Source: Rhodospirillaceae bacterium (lineage in GTDB: Bacteria > Pseudomonadota > Alphaproteobacteria > Dongiales > Dongiaceae). Taken from it: DNA of 64,000 bases. Position numbers and translations under genes: made by a program. The notes below the pieces were generated by a model that was not told the origin of the DNA, ran no database searches, and saw only the letters and a program-made list of their open reading frames with translations. Where the stretch lies: positions 120,539 to 184,538 of the forward strand of contig SSEL01000007.1 of NCBI GenBank assembly GCA_008012315.1. Direction: 5' to 3'. Position 1 is the stretch's first letter, and each line of letters starts with the position of its first letter. This document shows, one piece after another, positions 55,579-64,000 of the stretch.

Positions 55579-56274
55579 TCACCGCATGTCCTGGCCGCGC
55601 CGGATCAGCCAGAGATTGACGCGATGCGCCAGGATCAGGGCGGCAAAGGCGATGATGATCGAGATGATGGTCAACCGCATGGCACCGGCCTCGCCATCCG
55701 GCATCTGGATCAGGGTCTCGATGGCCAAAGGCAAGGTCTGGGTCTCGCCGGGGATATTGGAAACGAAGGTGATGGTGGCGCCGAATTCGCTGAGCGACCG
55801 GGCAAAGCCGAGGATGGTGCCGGCGATGATCCCCGGCATGGCGAGCGGCAGGGTGATGCTGAGAAAGACCCACCAGCGGGCGGCGCCCAGGCAGCGCGCT
55901 GCCGCCTCGAGGCGATGATCGGCGGCATCGAAGGAAACCCGGATGGCCCGCACGAAAAGCGGCAGGGCCATCACGGCCGAGGCGAGCGCCGCGCCTTTCC
56001 AGGTGAAGATGACCGTGATGCCGAGATATTTCAGCAACAGGCTGCCCAGAATGCCCTTGCTGCCGAACATCAGGAGCAGGCCGTAGCCGACGACGACCGG
56101 CGGCAGCACCAGCGGCAGATGCACCACGCAATCCAGCATCGTCTTGCCGGGGAATTGCTTGCGCGACAGCAGCCAGGCCAGGAAGATGGCGATCGGCAGG
56201 GTGACCAGCGTGCTCCAGAAGGCGACTTTCAGGCTGAGCAGCGTCGCCGTCAGTTCAACGTCGCTCAGCTCCAT
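55579..56274 (-). CDS. modB: Molybdate ABC transporter permease
   Basis: 231 residues, about five membrane segments, with the ModB pattern 'LPLVLPPVVVGYGLLLMFGSKG' and EAA loop 'LEAAARCLGAARWWVFLSITLPLAMPG'. It starts one base after hisI ends. No modA gene precedes it; the upstream genes are hisI and metC, an unusual linkage. Confidence 0.94.
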   Translation of the reverse strand: MELSDVELTATLLSLKVAFWSTLVTLPIAIFLAWLLSRKQFPGKTMLDCVVHLPLVLPPVVVGYGLLLMFGSKGILGSLLLKYLGITVIFTWKGAALASAVMALPLFVRAIRVSFDAADHRLEAAARCLGAARWWVFLSITLPLAMPGIIAGTILGFARSLSEFGATITFVSNIPGETQTLPLAIETLIQMPDGEAGAMRLTIISIIIAFAALILAHRVNLWLIRRGQDMR

Positions 56275-56275
56275 C

Positions 56276-56689
56276 TCAAGATCCGTACAATGTCTTGGGA
56301 TCGATCAGAACCTCGGCGATGGTTTGCGTCTTGCCGTTGCGCAAGGCCGTGTAGAAGCAACTGCGCCGGCCGGTGTGACAGGCGACGCCGATCTGGTCGA
56401 CCAGCAGCAGCAGGCAGTCGCGATCGCAATCGACCCGCAATTCAACCAGGCTTTGAACCTGGCCGGAGCTTTCGCCCTTGCGCCAAAGCGATTTGCGCGA
56501 GCGCGACCAGTAGCAGACCCGGCCGCTCCGCAAGGTTTCGCGAAGGCTCTCCGGCGACATCCAGGCCATCATCAAGACCTCGCCGGTATCGTGCTGCTGG
56601 GCGATGGCGGGGATCAGGCCGTCCGGCGTCAGGGCCAGCCCGGCAATGAGTTGCTCGATATCGGGTGTCAGAACGATCTCGGTCGTCAT
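56276..56689 (-). CDS. hisI: Phosphoribosyl-AMP cyclohydrolase
   Basis: 137 residues, histidine biosynthesis step 3. Conserved motifs: '[18 protein letters not shown]', '[19 protein letters not shown]' and the metal-ligand cluster '[28 protein letters not shown]' with its Cys residues. No HisE domain is fused. It lies three bases after metC and one before modB. It is not next to other his genes here. Confidence 0.96.
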   Translation of the reverse strand: MTTEIVLTPDIEQLIAGLALTPDGLIPAIAQQHDTGEVLMMAWMSPESLRETLRSGRVCYWSRSRKSLWRKGESSGQVQSLVELRVDCDRDCLLLLVDQIGVACHTGRRSCFYTALRNGKTQTIAEVLIDPKTLYGS

Positions 56690-56692
56690 GCC

Positions 56693-57871
56693 TCAATCTC
56701 CGCGCAAACGGGCAAAGCCGGCATCGAGATCGGCGATCAGGTCGTCGGGATCCTCCAGGCCGGCATGAAGGCGCAGGGTTGGCCCGGCCTCCGACCAGGC
56801 CTTGACGCTGCGCGCATGCGAAAGATGCGACGGGATCATCAGGCTTTCATAGCCGCCCCAGCTGAAGCCCATGCCGAACAACTGCATGCCGTCCAGCATG
56901 GCAGCGACGCGCTCTTCCGCGAAAGGTTTCAGCACCATGCCGAACAGGCCGCTGGAGCCGGTGAAATCACGCTTCCAGACCGCATGTCCAGGATGATCCG
57001 GCATGGCCGGATGCAGGACGCGGTCGACCTCGGGCCGCTGCTTCAGCCAATTGGCCAGCGTCAGCGCGGTCTGCTGGTGCTGCGACAGCCGCACCGCCAT
57101 GGTGCGCAGGCCGCGCAAGGCAAGATAGCAGTCGTCCGGCGAGACCGCGAAGCCCATGCCGTGAACGCTGGCCTTCACCTGCTTGTAATGCGCGTCCTTC
57201 ATGGTGATGATGCCCATCATCACATCGGAATGGCCGACGATATATTTCGTCGCTGCATGGATCGAAAGATCGACACCGTGCCGGAACGGCTTGAAATAGA
57301 GCGGCGTCGCCCAGGTATTGTCGAGCAGGACGAGACAGCCTTTCGCATGTGCGGCTTTTGCGATTGCTGGAATATCCTGGATCTCGAATGTATGCGAGCC
57401 GGGGCTTTCGAGAAAGACAACCCGGGTATTGTCCTGGATGAGATCGGCAATGCCCGCACCGATCATCGGGTCATAGTAGGTCGTGCTGATGCCGAATTTC
57501 GCCAATTGCTGATCGCAGAAGGTGCGGGTCGGCTCATAGACGCTGTCGACCATCAGCAGGTGATCGCCGGCTTTCAGGCAGGCAAGCAGGGCGCCCGCCA
57601 CGGCGCCGAGGCCGGAAGGCAGAATGACGGCCCGGTCAGCCTCTTCGAGCTCGGCCACGGCGGATTCCAGCGCGAAGGTCGTCGGGGTGCCGTAGCGGCC
57701 GTAATAAACCGTGTCGAATTTCTGCCGGCCACGCTCACGCATTTCACGCACCGTCGGGTAAAGTACGGTGGAAGCACGGTAAATCGGCGGGTTAACCACA
57801 CCGCGATTGACCTCTGGGTCATTGCCGGCATGGGTGAGGATGGTACGGTCTTTACGCGGCGCTTTCGCCAT
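56693..57871 (-). CDS. metC: Cystathionine beta-lyase
   Basis: 392 residues. PLP enzyme of the Cys/Met metabolism fold type I family with the PLP Lys209 in 'SIHAATKYIVGHSDV'. Other landmarks: 'VNPPIYRASTVLYPT', 'YGRYGTPTTFALE', 'LPSGLGAVAGALLA', 'LLDNTWATPLYFKP'. It probably splits cystathionine to homocysteine; a role with cysteine or other thioether substrates is possible. It heads a minus-strand cluster with hisI and modBC, divergent from aapJ. Confidence 0.94.
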   Translation of the reverse strand: MAKAPRKDRTILTHAGNDPEVNRGVVNPPIYRASTVLYPTVREMRERGRQKFDTVYYGRYGTPTTFALESAVAELEEADRAVILPSGLGAVAGALLACLKAGDHLLMVDSVYEPTRTFCDQQLAKFGISTTYYDPMIGAGIADLIQDNTRVVFLESPGSHTFEIQDIPAIAKAAHAKGCLVLLDNTWATPLYFKPFRHGVDLSIHAATKYIVGHSDVMMGIITMKDAHYKQVKASVHGMGFAVSPDDCYLALRGLRTMAVRLSQHQQTALTLANWLKQRPEVDRVLHPAMPDHPGHAVWKRDFTGSSGLFGMVLKPFAEERVAAMLDGMQLFGMGFSWGGYESLMIPSHLSHARSVKAWSEAGPTLRLHAGLEDPDDLIADLDAGFARLRGD

Positions 57872-58028
57872 GGTGGATATCTTCCCGGTTGTCCGAGATT
57901 ACTTGTAGCACTCGGAGTCTTTATGTAAAAGTCTGAGGTATCCGCCTGTTCCGGCTGGCAAAAACTAGCCATTGAAAGGCAAATGCTGGCGGATCAAAAA
58001 TACAGAAAAATACAGGGAAGGAATGAAC

Positions 58029-59120
58029 ATGCGACGAATGAAAACAATTTTGGCATATACGGTCGGCGGCGCCTTGCTGACCGGCTTGGCCGTGACGGGC
58101 GCCGATAACGGCTCGATGCTGCCGATCTCCTTCATCGCCAAGGCTCAAGCGCTGGCTGCGGGCGGGCCGACGCTTGGGAACGTCAAGAAATACGGCAAAT
58201 TGCGATGCGGCGTGAATACCGGCCTGGCGGGCTTCGGTGCGCCGAACGACAAAGGCGAATGGGCTGGTCTCGACATCGATATGTGCAAGGCGGTCGCCGC
58301 CGCGATCTTCGGCGATGTGACCAAGGTCGAATACAAGCCGCTCAATGCCGAACAGCGTTTCACTGCCCTGCAATCGGGCGAAGTCGATATGGTGTCGCGT
58401 AATTCGACCTGGACGATGTCGCGCGATACGCAGCTCGGCCTCGATTTCCCGGCGGTCAATTATTACGACGGCCAGGGCTTCATGGTGCGCAAGGAAGCTG
58501 GCGTGAAGAGCGCGCTGGAACTGAAGGGTGCCACGGTTTGCGTGCAGGAAGGCACCACCACCGAGAAGAATCTCGGCGATTATGACAAGACCAACAACAT
58601 CGGCATGAATCCGCCGGCCAAGTTCAAGGACAGCGACCAGGCGCGCGGCGCCTATGACGAAGGCCGTTGCGATGCCTATACGACGGATGCGTCGGGTCTC
58701 GCGGCCGAGCGCACGGCGTTGAAGAATCCCGACGACAACATCATTCTGCCGGAAATCATCTCCAAAGAACCGCTTGGCCCCGCCGTGCGCAACGGCGACA
58801 GCCAATGGGGGGATATCGTCCGCTGGTCCTTCTATGCGATGCTGATCGCCGAGGAGAAGGGCATCACCCAGGCCAATGTCGATGAGATCAAGTCCAGCTC
58901 CCAGGATCCGGAAGTGCGCCGCATGCTGGGTGTCGAGGACAAGATGGGCGAGGGCATGGGCGTCAGCAACGACTGGGCCTATAACATCATCAAGCAGGTC
59001 GGCAATTACAGCGAATCCTTCGAACGTAATGTCGGCAAGAATTCGCCGTTGAAGCTGGAGCGTGGTCTGAACGCGCTCTGGACCAAGGGTGGTCTGCAAT
59101 ACGCACCGCCGATCCGCTAA
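58029..59120 (+). CDS. aapJ: General L-amino-acid ABC transporter binding protein
   Basis: 363 residues. ATG 58029 is chosen because AGGGAAGGA ends about seven bases upstream; ATG 58023 is too close. The signal peptide is 'TILAYTVGGALLTGLAVTGA'. Family features: 'RCGVNTGLAGFGAPNDKGEWAGLDIDMCKAVAAAIFGD', 'STWTMSRDTQLGLDF', 'TVCVQEGTTTEKNL'. AapJ binds many L-amino acids in rhizobia and relatives. A hairpin separates it from aapQ. Confidence 0.95.
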   Translation: MRRMKTILAYTVGGALLTGLAVTGADNGSMLPISFIAKAQALAAGGPTLGNVKKYGKLRCGVNTGLAGFGAPNDKGEWAGLDIDMCKAVAAAIFGDVTKVEYKPLNAEQRFTALQSGEVDMVSRNSTWTMSRDTQLGLDFPAVNYYDGQGFMVRKEAGVKSALELKGATVCVQEGTTTEKNLGDYDKTNNIGMNPPAKFKDSDQARGAYDEGRCDAYTTDASGLAAERTALKNPDDNIILPEIISKEPLGPAVRNGDSQWGDIVRWSFYAMLIAEEKGITQANVDEIKSSSQDPEVRRMLGVEDKMGEGMGVSNDWAYNIIKQVGNYSESFERNVGKNSPLKLERGLNALWTKGGLQYAPPIR

Positions 59121-59135
59121 CGGCGCGATCGACAA

Positions 59136-59170
59136 GCCAACGCCCGGCGCATCCGCGACCGGGCGTTGGC
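59136..59170 (+). terminator. Hairpin between aapJ and aapQ
   Basis: GCCAACGCCCGG (59136-59147) and CCGGGCGTTGGC (59159-59170), a perfect twelve-base stem with an eleven-base loop and no U-run. It probably stabilises aapJ mRNA or reduces readthrough, raising binding protein above permease levels. Confidence 0.55.
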
Positions 59171-59216
59171 GCCTATGGTGTTTCGTTGAACGTCCGTCTC
59201 AGCGGTGGAGGGGACC

Positions 59217-60425
59217 ATGGCAGATATTGCCAAACCGGGCCGGCATGATCGTCAGGCGGCGACTGCCTGGTGGCGCGATGAGCGTATCCGCGGACTGATC
59301 GCCCAGGCGATCACCTTGCTGATCGTGGTCGGCGCGATCGTCTTTCTCATTCATAACATGATCGTGAACCGGGAGGCGCAGGGCCGGCCGTTCAGCTATA
59401 GTTTCATGGACAACATCGCCGGGTTCCCTCTGTCGATGTCGTTGATCCCGGTAGACCTCAATTCGACCATCACGCGGATCATGGTCGCCGGCATGCTCAA
59501 CACCATGGTGGCGGGCGTTGCCTCGATCATCCTGGCGACGATCGTCGGCTTCCTGATCGGCGTCATGCGTTTGTCGCCCAACTATCTCATCTCCCGCCTC
59601 GCCGCCGTCTACATCGAAGTCTTCCGTAATATTCCGCTGCTGGTTCAACTCTGCTTCTGGTATTTCGGCGTTCTGAAACTGGTGCCGAACCAAAAAAACA
59701 GTCTCAATCTTCTCGACGCGTTCTTCCTGAATGTGCGCGGCTTCTATCTGCCGCGCCCGCTGCCGCAAACTGGCTTCGGCTGGATCATCGCCGCGCTGGC
59801 CGTCGGAATCGTCGGTGCGCTCCTGCTGAGGCGCTGGTCGCGGCAACGCCAGATGGCGACCGGTGAGCGTTTCCCGGTTCTCTGGACCGGCATTGCGCTG
59901 GTGGTCGGCTTGCCGGTGCTCGCCTGGCTCGCCGTCGCGATGATCTACGGTACCCCGCTCAACTGGGAATATCCGGTTCTCAAAGGGTTCAATTTCCAGG
60001 GCGGCATCGTTCTCCTGCCCGAGCTGACTGCCCTGGTGATCGGTCTCAGCATCTATACCGCCGCCTATATCGGCGAGATCGTGCGCGGCGGCATCCAGGC
60101 GGTCAGCCACGGCCAGACCGAAGCCGCGCTGGCATTGGGATTGCGGCGCAGCTGGACGCTCCGGCTGGTGATCATTCCCCAGGCCCTGCGTGTCATCGTG
60201 CCGCCCTTGACCAGCCAGTATCTCAATATCCTCAAGAACTCGACCCTGGCGGTCTTCGTCGGCTATCCAGATTTCGTCTCGGTCTTCACCGGCACCGTGC
60301 TCAACCAGACCGGCCGCGAAGTCGAAGTCGTCATCATCACCATGATCTTCTATCTGGCGATCAGCCTGACGATCTCGCTCTTCATGAACTGGTACAACAA
60401 GCACATCGCGCTGGTGGAAAGGTGA
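59217..60425 (+). CDS. aapQ: General L-amino-acid ABC transporter permease AapQ
   Basis: 402 residues from ATG 59217 (GGTGGAGGGG upstream). Large permease of the His/Glu/Gln/Arg family with an extended loop. Key segments: 'LNSTITRIMVAGMLNTMVAGVASIILATIVGFLIG' and EAA loop 'EAALALGLRRSWTLRLVIIPQALRVIVPPLTSQYL'. It works with AapM and AapP. Confidence 0.95.
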   Translation: MADIAKPGRHDRQAATAWWRDERIRGLIAQAITLLIVVGAIVFLIHNMIVNREAQGRPFSYSFMDNIAGFPLSMSLIPVDLNSTITRIMVAGMLNTMVAGVASIILATIVGFLIGVMRLSPNYLISRLAAVYIEVFRNIPLLVQLCFWYFGVLKLVPNQKNSLNLLDAFFLNVRGFYLPRPLPQTGFGWIIAALAVGIVGALLLRRWSRQRQMATGERFPVLWTGIALVVGLPVLAWLAVAMIYGTPLNWEYPVLKGFNFQGGIVLLPELTALVIGLSIYTAAYIGEIVRGGIQAVSHGQTEAALALGLRRSWTLRLVIIPQALRVIVPPLTSQYLNILKNSTLAVFVGYPDFVSVFTGTVLNQTGREVEVVIITMIFYLAISLTISLFMNWYNKHIALVER

Positions 60426-60435
60426 GGGCCCGGCC

Positions 60436-61593
60436 ATGATGGACACCTCGAATGTGCCGACCGGCCCCCGCGAAAACCCGGAACTGGAGGAAATTTCGCC
60501 GCCCATGACGGTGGTGGGACCGGTCGCCTGGCTGCGCGCCAATCTCTTTTCCAGCCCCTTCAACACCCTGCTCACCATCCTGGCGGTGCTGTTCCTGGCC
60601 TGGGTGGTGCCGCCTTTCATCCGCTGGGCCTTCATCGACGCGACCTGGACGTTTCCCCAGGAAGTGATCGAGGGCGTGCGTGGCCCCAACCGCGGCGACT
60701 GTACGGCCAGCGGCGCCTGCTGGATCTTCATCCAGGCCCGGATCGGCCAGTTCCTCTTCGGCTTCTATCCGGCTGATGAGCGCTGGCGCGTGGTGCTGGT
60801 CTTCATCCTCACTTTCGGCGCGGTCACCGGCATGCTGATCGAGCGGATTCCGTTCAAGAAGCAGAATGCGATCTTCCTGTTCCTGATCCTGCCGATCCTG
60901 TCCTTCTGGCTGCTGCTCGGCGGCCTCGGCCTCGAAGTGGTGTCGACACGGCTCTGGGGCGGCTTCATGCTGACCCTGGTGATCGCCTGTGTCGGCATCG
61001 TCCTTGCCCTGCCGCTCGGCATCCTGCTGGCGCTCGGGCGACGATCCGACTTGCCGGTGGTGCATCTGCTCTCGGTGATGCTGATCGAATTCGTGCGCGG
61101 CGTGCCGCTCATCACCGTGCTCTTCATGGCCAATGTGATGCTGCCGCTATTCCTGCCGCCGGGCACCACGATCGATCCGCTGCTGCGTATCCTGGTCGGC
61201 TTCACCGTCTTCACCGCCGCCTATCTGGCGGAGGTGGTGCGCGGCGGCTTGCAGGCGATTGGACGCGGCCAGTATGAGGGGGCCGCGTCGCTCGGTCTCG
61301 GCTACTGGTCGATGATGCGTTTGATCATCCTGCCGCAGGCCTTGCGGATCTCCATCCCGGCCATCGTCAACACGATCAACGGCGCTTTCATGGACACGAC
61401 GCTGGTCGCCGTGGTCGGTCTCTATGACTTCCTGAACATCGTCCGAACCGGATCGCGCGATGCCAACTGGATCGGCACGGAAATCGACGGCTTCGTCTTC
61501 TGTGCCGCCATCTACTGGATCTGCTGCTACGGCATGTCGCGCTACAGCATCTCGCTGGAACGCAAACTCGATACCGGCCATAAGAAACGCTAA
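60436..61593 (+). CDS. aapM: General L-amino-acid ABC transporter permease AapM
   Basis: 385 residues; second permease with '[54 protein letters not shown]' and EAA loop '[36 protein letters not shown]'. It starts ten bases after aapQ; the N-terminal 60 residues are cytosolic. Confidence 0.95.
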   Translation: MMDTSNVPTGPRENPELEEISPPMTVVGPVAWLRANLFSSPFNTLLTILAVLFLAWVVPPFIRWAFIDATWTFPQEVIEGVRGPNRGDCTASGACWIFIQARIGQFLFGFYPADERWRVVLVFILTFGAVTGMLIERIPFKKQNAIFLFLILPILSFWLLLGGLGLEVVSTRLWGGFMLTLVIACVGIVLALPLGILLALGRRSDLPVVHLLSVMLIEFVRGVPLITVLFMANVMLPLFLPPGTTIDPLLRILVGFTVFTAAYLAEVVRGGLQAIGRGQYEGAASLGLGYWSMMRLIILPQALRISIPAIVNTINGAFMDTTLVAVVGLYDFLNIVRTGSRDANWIGTEIDGFVFCAAIYWICCYGMSRYSISLERKLDTGHKKR

Positions 61594-61607
61594 TCGCGGA
61601 GGCGACT

Positions 61608-62393
61608 ATGAGTGCATCTGCAACCGCCCAGGCTCTGCCGACCGAAGTCCAATCCACCGATGTCATGATCTCCATGACGGATGTGCATAAATGGTACGGC
61701 CAGTTCCATGTGTTGAAGAATATCAATCTCTCGGTTCATAAAGGCGAACGGATCGTCGTCTGCGGTCCCTCGGGTTCCGGCAAATCCACCATGATCCGCT
61801 GCGTCAACCGGCTGGAGGAGCATCAGCGTGGCAAGATCGCGGTCGACGGCATCGAGTTGACGCGCGATCTCAAGAATATCGAATTGGTGCGCCGCGAAGT
61901 CGGCATGGTGTTCCAGCACTTCAACCTGTTCCCCCATCTGACGGTCCTGGAAAACCTCACCTTGGCGCCCGTCTGGGTGCGCAAGCTGCCGAAGAAGGAA
62001 GCGGAAGACGCGGCGATGCATTATTTGGATCGCGTGCGGATTCCGGAACAGGCCAGCAAATATCCCGGCCAGCTTTCCGGCGGCCAGCAGCAGCGCGTCG
62101 CTATCGCCCGCTCTCTCTGCATGAATCCGAAGGTCATGCTGTTCGACGAGCCGACTTCCGCGCTCGATCCCGAAATGATCAAGGAAGTGCTGGATGTGAT
62201 GATCGAACTGGCGCGCAGCGGCATGACGATGATCTGCGTCACCCATGAAATGGGCTTCGCGCGTACCGTCGCCAACCGCGTTCTGTTCATGGATCGCGGC
62301 GAGATAATCGAGCAGAACGAGCCGGAAGCCTTCTTCAACAACCCGCAATCGGAGCGGACGAAGCTGTTCCTCAGTCAGATCCTGCATCACTGA
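61608..62393 (+). CDS. aapP: General L-amino-acid ABC transporter ATP-binding protein AapP
   Basis: 261 residues. Walker A 'GPSGSGKST', '[15 protein letters not shown]', '[16 protein letters not shown]', '[12 protein letters not shown]'. It is last in the aap operon. Its 3' end overlaps the convergent FAD-oxidase gene by 23 bases. Confidence 0.96.
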   Translation: MSASATAQALPTEVQSTDVMISMTDVHKWYGQFHVLKNINLSVHKGERIVVCGPSGSGKSTMIRCVNRLEEHQRGKIAVDGIELTRDLKNIELVRREVGMVFQHFNLFPHLTVLENLTLAPVWVRKLPKKEAEDAAMHYLDRVRIPEQASKYPGQLSGGQQQRVAIARSLCMNPKVMLFDEPTSALDPEMIKEVLDVMIELARSGMTMICVTHEMGFARTVANRVLFMDRGEIIEQNEPEAFFNNPQSERTKLFLSQILHH

Positions 62394-63561
62394 TCGCGGC
62401 AGCTTCGCCACCATCTGCCACGGCGGCTGCTTCCGGTTTCGCTCGGAAGCGGCCGATCGACAGGCCATCGATCGGCGTGTCGCTGCGGCCATCGACGATC
62501 AGCTCGCTGAGCACGGCGCCCACGGCAGGGCCAAGCTGGAAGCCGTGGCCGCAGAAGCCGAAGGCATGGAACAGGCCGGGATGGGTCTCGCTGGGACCGA
62601 CGATCGGCGAGCCATCCGTCGTATAGCCATCGACGCCGGTCCAGCTGCGGATCACCGGCAGATGCGCGATCATCGGCACCAGCCGTATCGCCATGGCGGT
62701 TGCCTGGCGCGTGACTTCCGGCAGTGGACGACTGCGGGTAAAGGCTTCATTGGCACGGCCTTCGCCACCGCCGAACAGGATATTGCCACGCAGGGTCTGG
62801 CGCAGATAGAGATCGCCACCGATCACGCCGAGGACCGGCTTGATCCGATAGGGCGCCGGCTCCGTCACCAGGACCTGAGGCACTTCCGGCCGCAAGGTGA
62901 CGGGTTCGTCGAACCAGCCGGAAATAGTCGCTGCCCAGGCGCCGGCCGCATTCACCAAAACCGGGGCGGCGAAATGCCGGCCGTCATTGATGCGGAGATG
63001 AAAATGGCTGTTCGCATACCAGGCTTCGGCCACCTCGGCGAAGTCGTGCAGCACCGCGCCGGCCACCTGCGCGGCCGCAGCGAAAGCCGGCGCGACCAAG
63101 CGCGGATTGGCATGGCCATCTTCTGCGCAAAAGGTCGCGGCGATCACCGTATCGCCGATCCAGGGATGCGCCTGCTTCAACGCGGCTTTGTCGAGGAAAT
63201 CGATGGCGAGGCCCAGCTCGCCGGCGGCGGTGCGATGGGCTTCCAGGACCTCGATATCCTCGGGCTTGCGTGCCAGGCGCAGATGGCCGGTCTGGATGAA
63301 CTCGCCATCGATGCCGATCAGTTCAGAGAGATTGCTCCAGATTTGCCGCGCGCGGCGCGACAGGGGAATTTCCGCCACGGCGCGGCCATGTTGCCGGACG
63401 CCGCCGAAATTGATGCCGCTCGCCCGGATGCCGGGCTGGTCGCGCTCCAGCAGGATGACGGACTTGCCACGTTTGGCGAGATGCAAAGCGGTCGCGCAGC
63501 CGACGATGCCGCCGCCGATCACCAGCACATCCGCCTTGATCTCGTTGCGCCCGCCGATCAT
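62371..63561 (-). CDS. FAD-dependent oxidase, DAO family (opine/D-amino-acid/sarcosine oxidase beta-like)
   Basis: 396 residues. Rossmann FAD motif '[30 protein letters not shown]' (about 11-40), '[12 protein letters not shown]', and near the C-terminus '[17 protein letters not shown]' and '[18 protein letters not shown]'. The start ATGA overlaps the stop of the upstream partner. The [2Fe-2S]-containing partner next to it marks the two- or three-subunit enzyme type (opine oxidase OoxB, HcnC-like), which oxidises secondary amines or amino acids and passes electrons to the respiratory chain. Its substrate may be imported by AapJQMP; this is inference. Confidence 0.9.
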   Translation of the reverse strand: MIGGRNEIKADVLVIGGGIVGCATALHLAKRGKSVILLERDQPGIRASGINFGGVRQHGRAVAEIPLSRRARQIWSNLSELIGIDGEFIQTGHLRLARKPEDIEVLEAHRTAAGELGLAIDFLDKAALKQAHPWIGDTVIAATFCAEDGHANPRLVAPAFAAAAQVAGAVLHDFAEVAEAWYANSHFHLRINDGRHFAAPVLVNAAGAWAATISGWFDEPVTLRPEVPQVLVTEPAPYRIKPVLGVIGGDLYLRQTLRGNILFGGGEGRANEAFTRSRPLPEVTRQATAMAIRLVPMIAHLPVIRSWTGVDGYTTDGSPIVGPSETHPGLFHAFGFCGHGFQLGPAVGAVLSELIVDGRSDTPIDGLSIGRFRAKPEAAAVADGGEAAAISDAGSD

Positions 63562-64000
63562 TCGGCGGCCTCGCCGCTCGTGTTGCTCGCCAGAGCCGAA
63601 ACCGGAATCGGCTTCACCGGCGCCTGGCTACGCAGGCGGCCGACGCTGTCGATGCTGACACCCAGTTGCTCGGCCATGATCTCCGCTGCTGCCGCGCCAC
63701 AGAGCCGGCCCTGGCAACGGCCCATGCCGAGGCGGCAATAGGCCTTGGCGCGGTTGAGGTCGCGCGCGCCGAGCTGGCCGCAGACGCCACGAAAATCACC
63801 CGCGGTGACGGCCTCGCATCGGCACAATATGACTTCGTCGCCGATATCCGCGGCACAGTCCTCGGGAAAGGGGAAAGCGAGTTCCAGCGCCTGCCGGTAG
63901 CGCTGCCAGCGTTGTAGCTGGCGCAGGGCCGCATTGGGGTCGAAACCCTCGAAACCGAGGCCGCGATCCGACAGGACAGCGGCGGCGGCAAGCTTGCCGC
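63558..64000 (-). CDS. Opine/D-amino-acid oxidase A-subunit, C-terminal part (runs off the window)
   Basis: The ORF track lists only 63558-63827 because it starts at an internal TTG. The frame is open to the window edge (GKLAAAAVLSDRGL, GFEGFDPNAALRQLQRWQRY). The C-terminus is the Bfd-like [2Fe-2S] domain: 'LCRCEAVTAGDFRG' and 'YCRLGMGRCQGRLCGAAAAEIMA' with four Cys, as in OoxA/HcnB-type subunits. It overlaps the start of the FAD oxidase by four bases. Confidence 0.88.
   Translation of the reverse strand, partial: GKLAAAAVLSDRGLGFEGFDPNAALRQLQRWQRYRQALELAFPFPEDCAADIGDEVILCRCEAVTAGDFRGVCGQLGARDLNRAKAYCRLGMGRCQGRLCGAAAAEIMAEQLGVSIDSVGRLRSQAPVKPIPVSALASNTSGEAAE

Noticed and set aside
54766-57928. 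Long plus-strand ORFs (54766-56649, 56144-57928) opposite modCB-hisI-metC
   Set aside because: They span several well-identified minus-strand genes and show no motif of their own.
59199-60731. 510-codon minus-strand ORF opposite aapQ
   Set aside because: Antisense shadow of a permease gene.

Overview
The window reads as chromosomal DNA of an alphaproteobacterium, most likely Rhodospirillales-like. The evidence is an NDUFS4-type complex I accessory subunit, an AapJQMP-type amino-acid ABC transporter, the LysR and Cox families present, and strongly GC-biased third codon positions from about 18.6 kb onward. No rRNA or CRISPR array was seen, and I cannot name a species from the sequence alone.

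1-18 kb is an accessory-looking, patchy region with less GC-rich genes on the left. It opens with a DUF2092-like gene cut by the window edge and broken by an in-frame amber codon. Then come a DUF3302 / HlyD membrane-fusion / DUF4410 lipoprotein trio and a complete arginine deiminase operon (arcD-arcA-arcB-arcC followed by an NhaC-type antiporter). These units share an ACCGTAAC motif upstream. From 9.6 to 18 kb there are many remnants: a frameshifted patatin C-terminus, a TolB/TPR 'adenylate cyclase-like' gene missing its C-terminal half, an IS66 transposase fragment, and a dnaE2 pseudogene with several deletions, frameshifts and a stop. Among them lie an apparently intact DUF4105 protein and a patatin-like lipoprotein.

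18-26 kb is an iron-handling region: an XRE regulator and bacterioferritin on the minus strand, divergent from irpA (imelysin) - multicopper oxidase - DUF1111 dihaem protein - second imelysin - DUF1513 propeller. A Fur-box-like sequence lies between the divergent units. 26-31 kb is a minus-strand operon pairing an arginine-deiminase-superfamily hydrolase/amidinotransferase with a polyamine-type ABC transporter, divergent from a LysR regulator. 32-36 kb carries a form-II (AYRGAGR) coxS-L-M molybdenum hydroxylase, a strong terminator and convergent msrB.

36-43 kb holds a Cache-domain chemoreceptor, tRNA-Pro(TGG), the complex I subunit, tRNA-Arg(TCT), a superinfection-immunity-like membrane protein, DUF3606, two receiver-domain proteins, a methyltransferase and a small membrane protein. 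42.9-47.2 kb is a second polyamine-type ABC operon; 47.3-50.1 kb is a sulfate-type binding protein with two permeases but no ATPase. 50.3-53.1 kb has two fusion proteins: dienelactone hydrolase-SnoaL, and an HpcH/HpaI aldolase fused to an SDR that lacks the catalytic Tyr. 53.1-57.9 kb (minus) holds a haloacid dehalogenase, a stand-alone RAM domain, modC, modB (no modA), hisI and metC. 58-62.4 kb is aapJQMP, converging on a DAO-type FAD oxidase and the partial opine/D-amino-acid oxidase partner that runs off the right edge.

The common theme is acquisition and oxidation of nitrogen compounds (arginine, guanidino compounds, polyamines, amino acids or opines), plus iron, sulfate and molybdate handling that would support molybdoenzymes such as the Cox-like hydroxylase.
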